Assembly: GCF_934309415.1 (NCBI RefSeq)
Contig: NZ_CAKRDI010000052.1
Location: forward strand, 1 to 9,162
Length of the DNA stretch: 9,162 nt
Direction of reading: 5' to 3'
DNA from: an uncultured Mediterraneibacter sp.
GTDB lineage: Bacteria; Bacillota; Clostridia; Lachnospirales; Lachnospiraceae
Numbering within the stretch: the stretch's first letter is position 1; each line of letters begins with the position of its first letter. Position numbers and translations under genes: made by a program. Positions 6,844-9,162 of this stretch are shown piece by piece. Under the pieces are notes generated by a model. The model was not told the origin of the DNA. It worked only from the letters and a program-made list of their open reading frames with translations, and searched no databases.

Positions 6844-6876
6844 GTTACTGTTTACAGGTGACCTGTGAACAGTAAC
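6844..6876 (+). repeat. 33-bp palindrome, copy 2, between cdsA and dxr
   Basis: Same sequence as 3614-3646 except that the central base is G (6860) instead of T. The two 16-nt arms pair fully with one T-G pair. The 6-mer TTATGT occurs one base before it (6837-6842) and one base after it (6878-6883), which could be a target-site duplication or chance. It lies in the only sizeable spacer of the uppS-rseP run. In the transcript it would form a compact hairpin; no T-run follows, so read-through into dxr is expected. Confidence 0.88.
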
Positions 6877-6914
6877 GTTATGTTTCAGACGGAGAAGTAA
6901 CGAGGTAATAGAAT

Positions 6915-8057
6915 ATGAAGAAAATAGCAATTCTGGGATCTACAGGATCGATCGGAACCCAAACATTGGAGATAGTAAGAACAAATGGAGATATAGAAGT
7001 GACGGCTCTTGCAGCAGGCAACAACATAGATCTGCTGGAAAAGCAGATTCGTGAATTTCATCCGAAGCTTGCGGCAGTGTGGAAAGAAGAACGTGCGGCA
7101 GAACTGAAAAGCAGAATTCAGGATCTGGATGTGAAAGTTGTGTCCGGGATGGACGGTCTTCTTGAGGTTGCAGCGCAGCCGGAATCAGAGATTCTGGTGA
7201 CAGCAATTGTGGGAATGATCGGAATCCGTCCGACCATTGAAGCGATCAATGAAGGAAAAGACATTGCGCTTGCCAATAAAGAGACTCTGGTTACAGCGGG
7301 ACATATCATTATGCCGCTGGCAAAAGAAAAAGGAGTGTCCATTCTTCCGGTAGACAGTGAGCACAGTGCAATTTTCCAGTCGCTTCAGGGAGGACAGAGA
7401 AAAGCACTTCACAAGATTCTTCTGACTGCTTCCGGTGGTCCGTTCCGTGGAAAGAAACGGGAAGAACTGGAGAAGATCCAGGTAGAAGATGCACTGAAGC
7501 ATCCGAACTGGGCGATGGGACGGAAGATCACCATTGATTCTTCCACGATGGTAAATAAAGGACTGGAAGTGATCGAGGCGAAATGGCTGTTCGGAGTTTC
7601 TGTGGATCAGATTCAGGTGGTAGTACAGCCGCAGAGTATCATCCATTCTATGGTAGAATATGAAGATGGCGCCGTGATCGCACAGCTTGGCACACCGGAT
7701 ATGAAACTGCCGATCCAGTATGCCCTGTATTATCCGGAGAGAAGATTCCTTCCGGGAGACAGACTGGATTTTGCAACATTGAGCCAGATCACATTTGAGA
7801 AGCCGGACATGGAGACATTTTATGGTTTAAAACTTGCATTTGAGGCAGGACGCACGGGTGGTTCCCTTCCGACTGTGTTAAATGCAGCGAATGAAAAAGC
7901 AGTTGCGATGTTCCTTGACAGAAAGATCCGTTATCTGGAAATCCCGGAGATCATCCAGGCCTGCATGGAAAATCATAAGAATATTGAAGCTCCTACTGTA
8001 GAAGAGATACTAAAGACAGAACAGGAAACATATGAATTTATTAAAAACAGGTGGTAA
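6915..8057 (+). CDS. dxr: 1-deoxy-D-xylulose 5-phosphate reductoisomerase
   Basis: Second step of the MEP (non-mevalonate) isoprenoid pathway: NADPH-dependent conversion of DXP to 2-C-methyl-D-erythritol 4-phosphate; the fosmidomycin target. The 380 aa are typical length. N-terminal Rossmann motif GSTGSIG (8-14); ALANKETLV (118-126); metal-binding PVDSEHSA (146-152) with D148 and E150; the flexible-loop region with HPNWAMG (196-202); and MVNKGLEVIEA (212-222) supplying N214, K215 and the third metal ligand E218. A C-terminal helical domain follows. The ATG at 6915 has GAGG (6902-6905), 9 nt upstream. rseP starts 3 bp after the stop. Expression of dxr may be influenced by the palindrome lying 38 nt upstream of the start. 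Confidence 0.98.
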   Translation: MKKIAILGSTGSIGTQTLEIVRTNGDIEVTALAAGNNIDLLEKQIREFHPKLAAVWKEERAAELKSRIQDLDVKVVSGMDGLLEVAAQPESEILVTAIVGMIGIRPTIEAINEGKDIALANKETLVTAGHIIMPLAKEKGVSILPVDSEHSAIFQSLQGGQRKALHKILLTASGGPFRGKKREELEKIQVEDALKHPNWAMGRKITIDSSTMVNKGLEVIEAKWLFGVSVDQIQVVVQPQSIIHSMVEYEDGAVIAQLGTPDMKLPIQYALYYPERRFLPGDRLDFATLSQITFEKPDMETFYGLKLAFEAGRTGGSLPTVLNAANEKAVAMFLDRKIRYLEIPEIIQACMENHKNIEAPTVEEILKTEQETYEFIKNRW

Positions 8058-8060
8058 TGT

Positions 8061-9092
8061 ATGGGTATAATTTTGGCAATCCTGCTTTTCAGTGCGATCA
8101 TCATCATTCATGAGCTTGGTCATTTCCTGCTTGCGAAAGCAAATGGAATCCGTGTGGATGAATTTTCGCTGGGACTTGGACCTACTATTTTCGGTAAGCA
8201 GATCGGAGAGACAAAATTCAGCTTAAAGCTTCTTCCTTTTGGCGGAGCCTGCATGATGGGTGAAGATGATGTGGAGGATCAGTCAGAGGGGAGTTTTAAC
8301 AGTAAATCAGTGTGGGCGAGGATGTCGGTCATTGTTGCCGGTCCTCTGTTCAATCTGCTGCTTGCATGGATTCTTTGTATTATCATGATCGGCTGGGTAG
8401 GATACCGGGCGCCTGTAGTCAGCAAGGTGCTGGATGGATATTCTGCACAGGAGCAGGGAATTGAAGCGGGCGATGTAATCAGGAAGATTGGAGGAAGATC
8501 CGTACACATCTGGAATGATATCAGTCTGTATAATCTGACGCATTCAGGTGAAGAGACAGTGGAAGTGACTTATGAGCGTGACGGAAAAGATTACACGACG
8601 GTCTTAGAACCAAGACAGAAGGAAGAGGATGCGCTGCCGCTTCTCGGTGTATCCGGTGGAGAGATTGTAAAACCGGGCGTGATCGGAAGCGTACAGTATG
8701 GTGCTTATACGGTAAAATACTGGGTTGTGTATACGATAGACAGTCTCAAAATGCTGATTGGTGGTCAGGTTGGAATGAAAGATCTGTCCGGTCCGGTCGG
8801 AATTGTCAGTGCGGTGGATAATGTGTATCAGGAATCTGCTCCGGCAGGGCTTTCAGTCATCATCTTAAATCTGATGAATATTGGGATTCTGGTGACAGCA
8901 AACCTGGGAATTATGAATCTGCTGCCGATTCCGGCACTGGATGGCGGAAGACTTGTATTTCTGATCATCGAAGCGATCCGTGGCAAGAGAGTCCCACCGG
9001 AGAAAGAAGGCATGGTTCATTTTGCCGGATTTGCATTGCTGATGGCACTGATGGTATTTGTCATGTTTAATGATATTATGAAACTGATTTAA
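8061..9092 (+). CDS. rseP: RIP metalloprotease RseP (site-2 protease family)
   Basis: Intramembrane zinc protease that cleaves membrane-bound anti-sigma factors and signal-peptide remnants. The 343 aa show the first membrane helix with HELGH (H17, E18, H21; zinc and catalysis), the loop FSLGLGP, the membrane-proximal FGG (60-62), a second helix starting GPLFNLLLAW (94-103), a single PDZ domain (about 117-184), a third helix region around 263-288, and the LDGG motif with D294 as the third zinc ligand, then a last helix (about 325-342). One PDZ domain is the Gram-positive form; E. coli RseP has two. Its AGGTGG ribosome site is inside dxr (8049-8054) and the gap is 3 bp. The last codon ATT and the TAA stop lie inside the 77-bp repeat. 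The ispG and polC genes that often follow are not in the window. Confidence 0.96.
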   Translation: MGIILAILLFSAIIIIHELGHFLLAKANGIRVDEFSLGLGPTIFGKQIGETKFSLKLLPFGGACMMGEDDVEDQSEGSFNSKSVWARMSVIVAGPLFNLLLAWILCIIMIGWVGYRAPVVSKVLDGYSAQEQGIEAGDVIRKIGGRSVHIWNDISLYNLTHSGEETVEVTYERDGKDYTTVLEPRQKEEDALPLLGVSGGEIVKPGVIGSVQYGAYTVKYWVVYTIDSLKMLIGGQVGMKDLSGPVGIVSAVDNVYQESAPAGLSVIILNLMNIGILVTANLGIMNLLPIPALDGGRLVFLIIEAIRGKRVPPEKEGMVHFAGFALLMALMVFVMFNDIMKLI

Positions 9093-9161
9093 CCGAATCA
9101 AGTAAGTCCCCTGCTTCAATTGCGAAAAGCAATAAGCAGTGGGTGGGGACTTGCTTGTATC
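9085..9161 (+). repeat. 77-bp inverted repeat, right copy, at the 3' end of rseP
   Basis: Exact inverted copy of 1-77, starting two bases before the final rseP sense codon. After the stop it forms an imperfect hairpin: outer stem 9099-9111 with 9145-9157 (13 bp, one U-G), then 9112-9116 with 9134-9138, then 9119-9123 with 9129-9133, loop GAAAA (9124-9128). It has a 2-nt bulge on the 5' side (CA) and a 6-nt bulge on the 3' side (GTGGGT). The U-G pair occurs only in the rseP-sense RNA; the opposite strand would have an A-C mismatch. It lies in the same orientation relative to rseP as the left copy does to aroB. Identity may extend past the window edge. Confidence 0.93.
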
Positions 9162-9162
9162 A

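Noticed and set aside
1..9162. Terminal inverted repeats as ends of a transposon carrying the whole block
   Set aside because: The interior contains only housekeeping genes in conserved order and no transposase, integrase or cargo-type genes. Dispersed repeats or inversion are simpler explanations.
1..9162. CRISPR array, tRNA or rRNA genes
   Set aside because: No regularly spaced direct repeats and no cloverleaf or rRNA-like conserved stretches were seen. The cloverleaf-like fold at 3571-3613 lacks tRNA features.

Overview
The window is a 9.2 kb stretch of bacterial housekeeping chromosome. Gene order, Firmicutes-type ribosome binding sites (AGGAGG variants), sigma-A-like promoters, moderate GC content and the protein sequences all suggest a Clostridia member, most likely Lachnospiraceae. 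This assignment is by recognition, not by search. All genes look intact; no phage, plasmid, transposase, CRISPR or RNA genes were seen.

Layout. Positions 70-2161 (minus strand) hold an aromatic-amino-acid pair read leftwards: aroF (type I-beta DAHP synthase with an N-terminal regulatory domain), then aroB (3-dehydroquinate synthase). These are the first two steps of the shikimate pathway. A divergent promoter region (about 2162-2419) separates them from lrgA-lrgB (2420-3468, plus), a CidA/LrgA plus LrgB membrane pair. A 257-bp gap follows, holding a 143-bp composite structured repeat (3504-3646) and then a strong extended -10 promoter. From 3726 to 9092 (plus) runs the conserved order pyrH-frr-uppS-cdsA-dxr-rseP: UMP kinase, ribosome recycling factor, undecaprenyl-PP synthase, CDP-diglyceride synthase, DXP reductoisomerase and a site-2 protease. 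The genes link nucleotide supply, ribosome turnover, isoprenoid and cell-wall lipid carrier synthesis, phospholipid synthesis and membrane stress proteolysis. frr and uppS are separated by about 318 bp with a terminator-like hairpin, so the cluster may be two transcription units.

The main non-coding signal is at the edges. The first 77 bases (1-77) are the exact reverse complement of 9085-9161. Each copy starts inside the last two sense codons of the outward-facing gene (aroB on the left, rseP on the right), supplies its ATT TAA ending, and continues as a long imperfect hairpin. The 9 kb housekeeping block is therefore bracketed by perfect inverted repeats in the same orientation relative to both genes. 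Either this is a dispersed hairpin element lying after two genes, possibly able to invert the block, or the window is a contig whose two ends stopped in the same repeat. Both may be true. A second repeat family is a 33-bp palindrome that occurs twice (3614-3646 and 6844-6876), differing only at the central base. At the first site it forms the right end of the 143-bp structured element. In both families nearly all imperfect pairs are G-U wobbles when read in the direction of transcription of the neighbouring genes, which suggests RNA-level folding.
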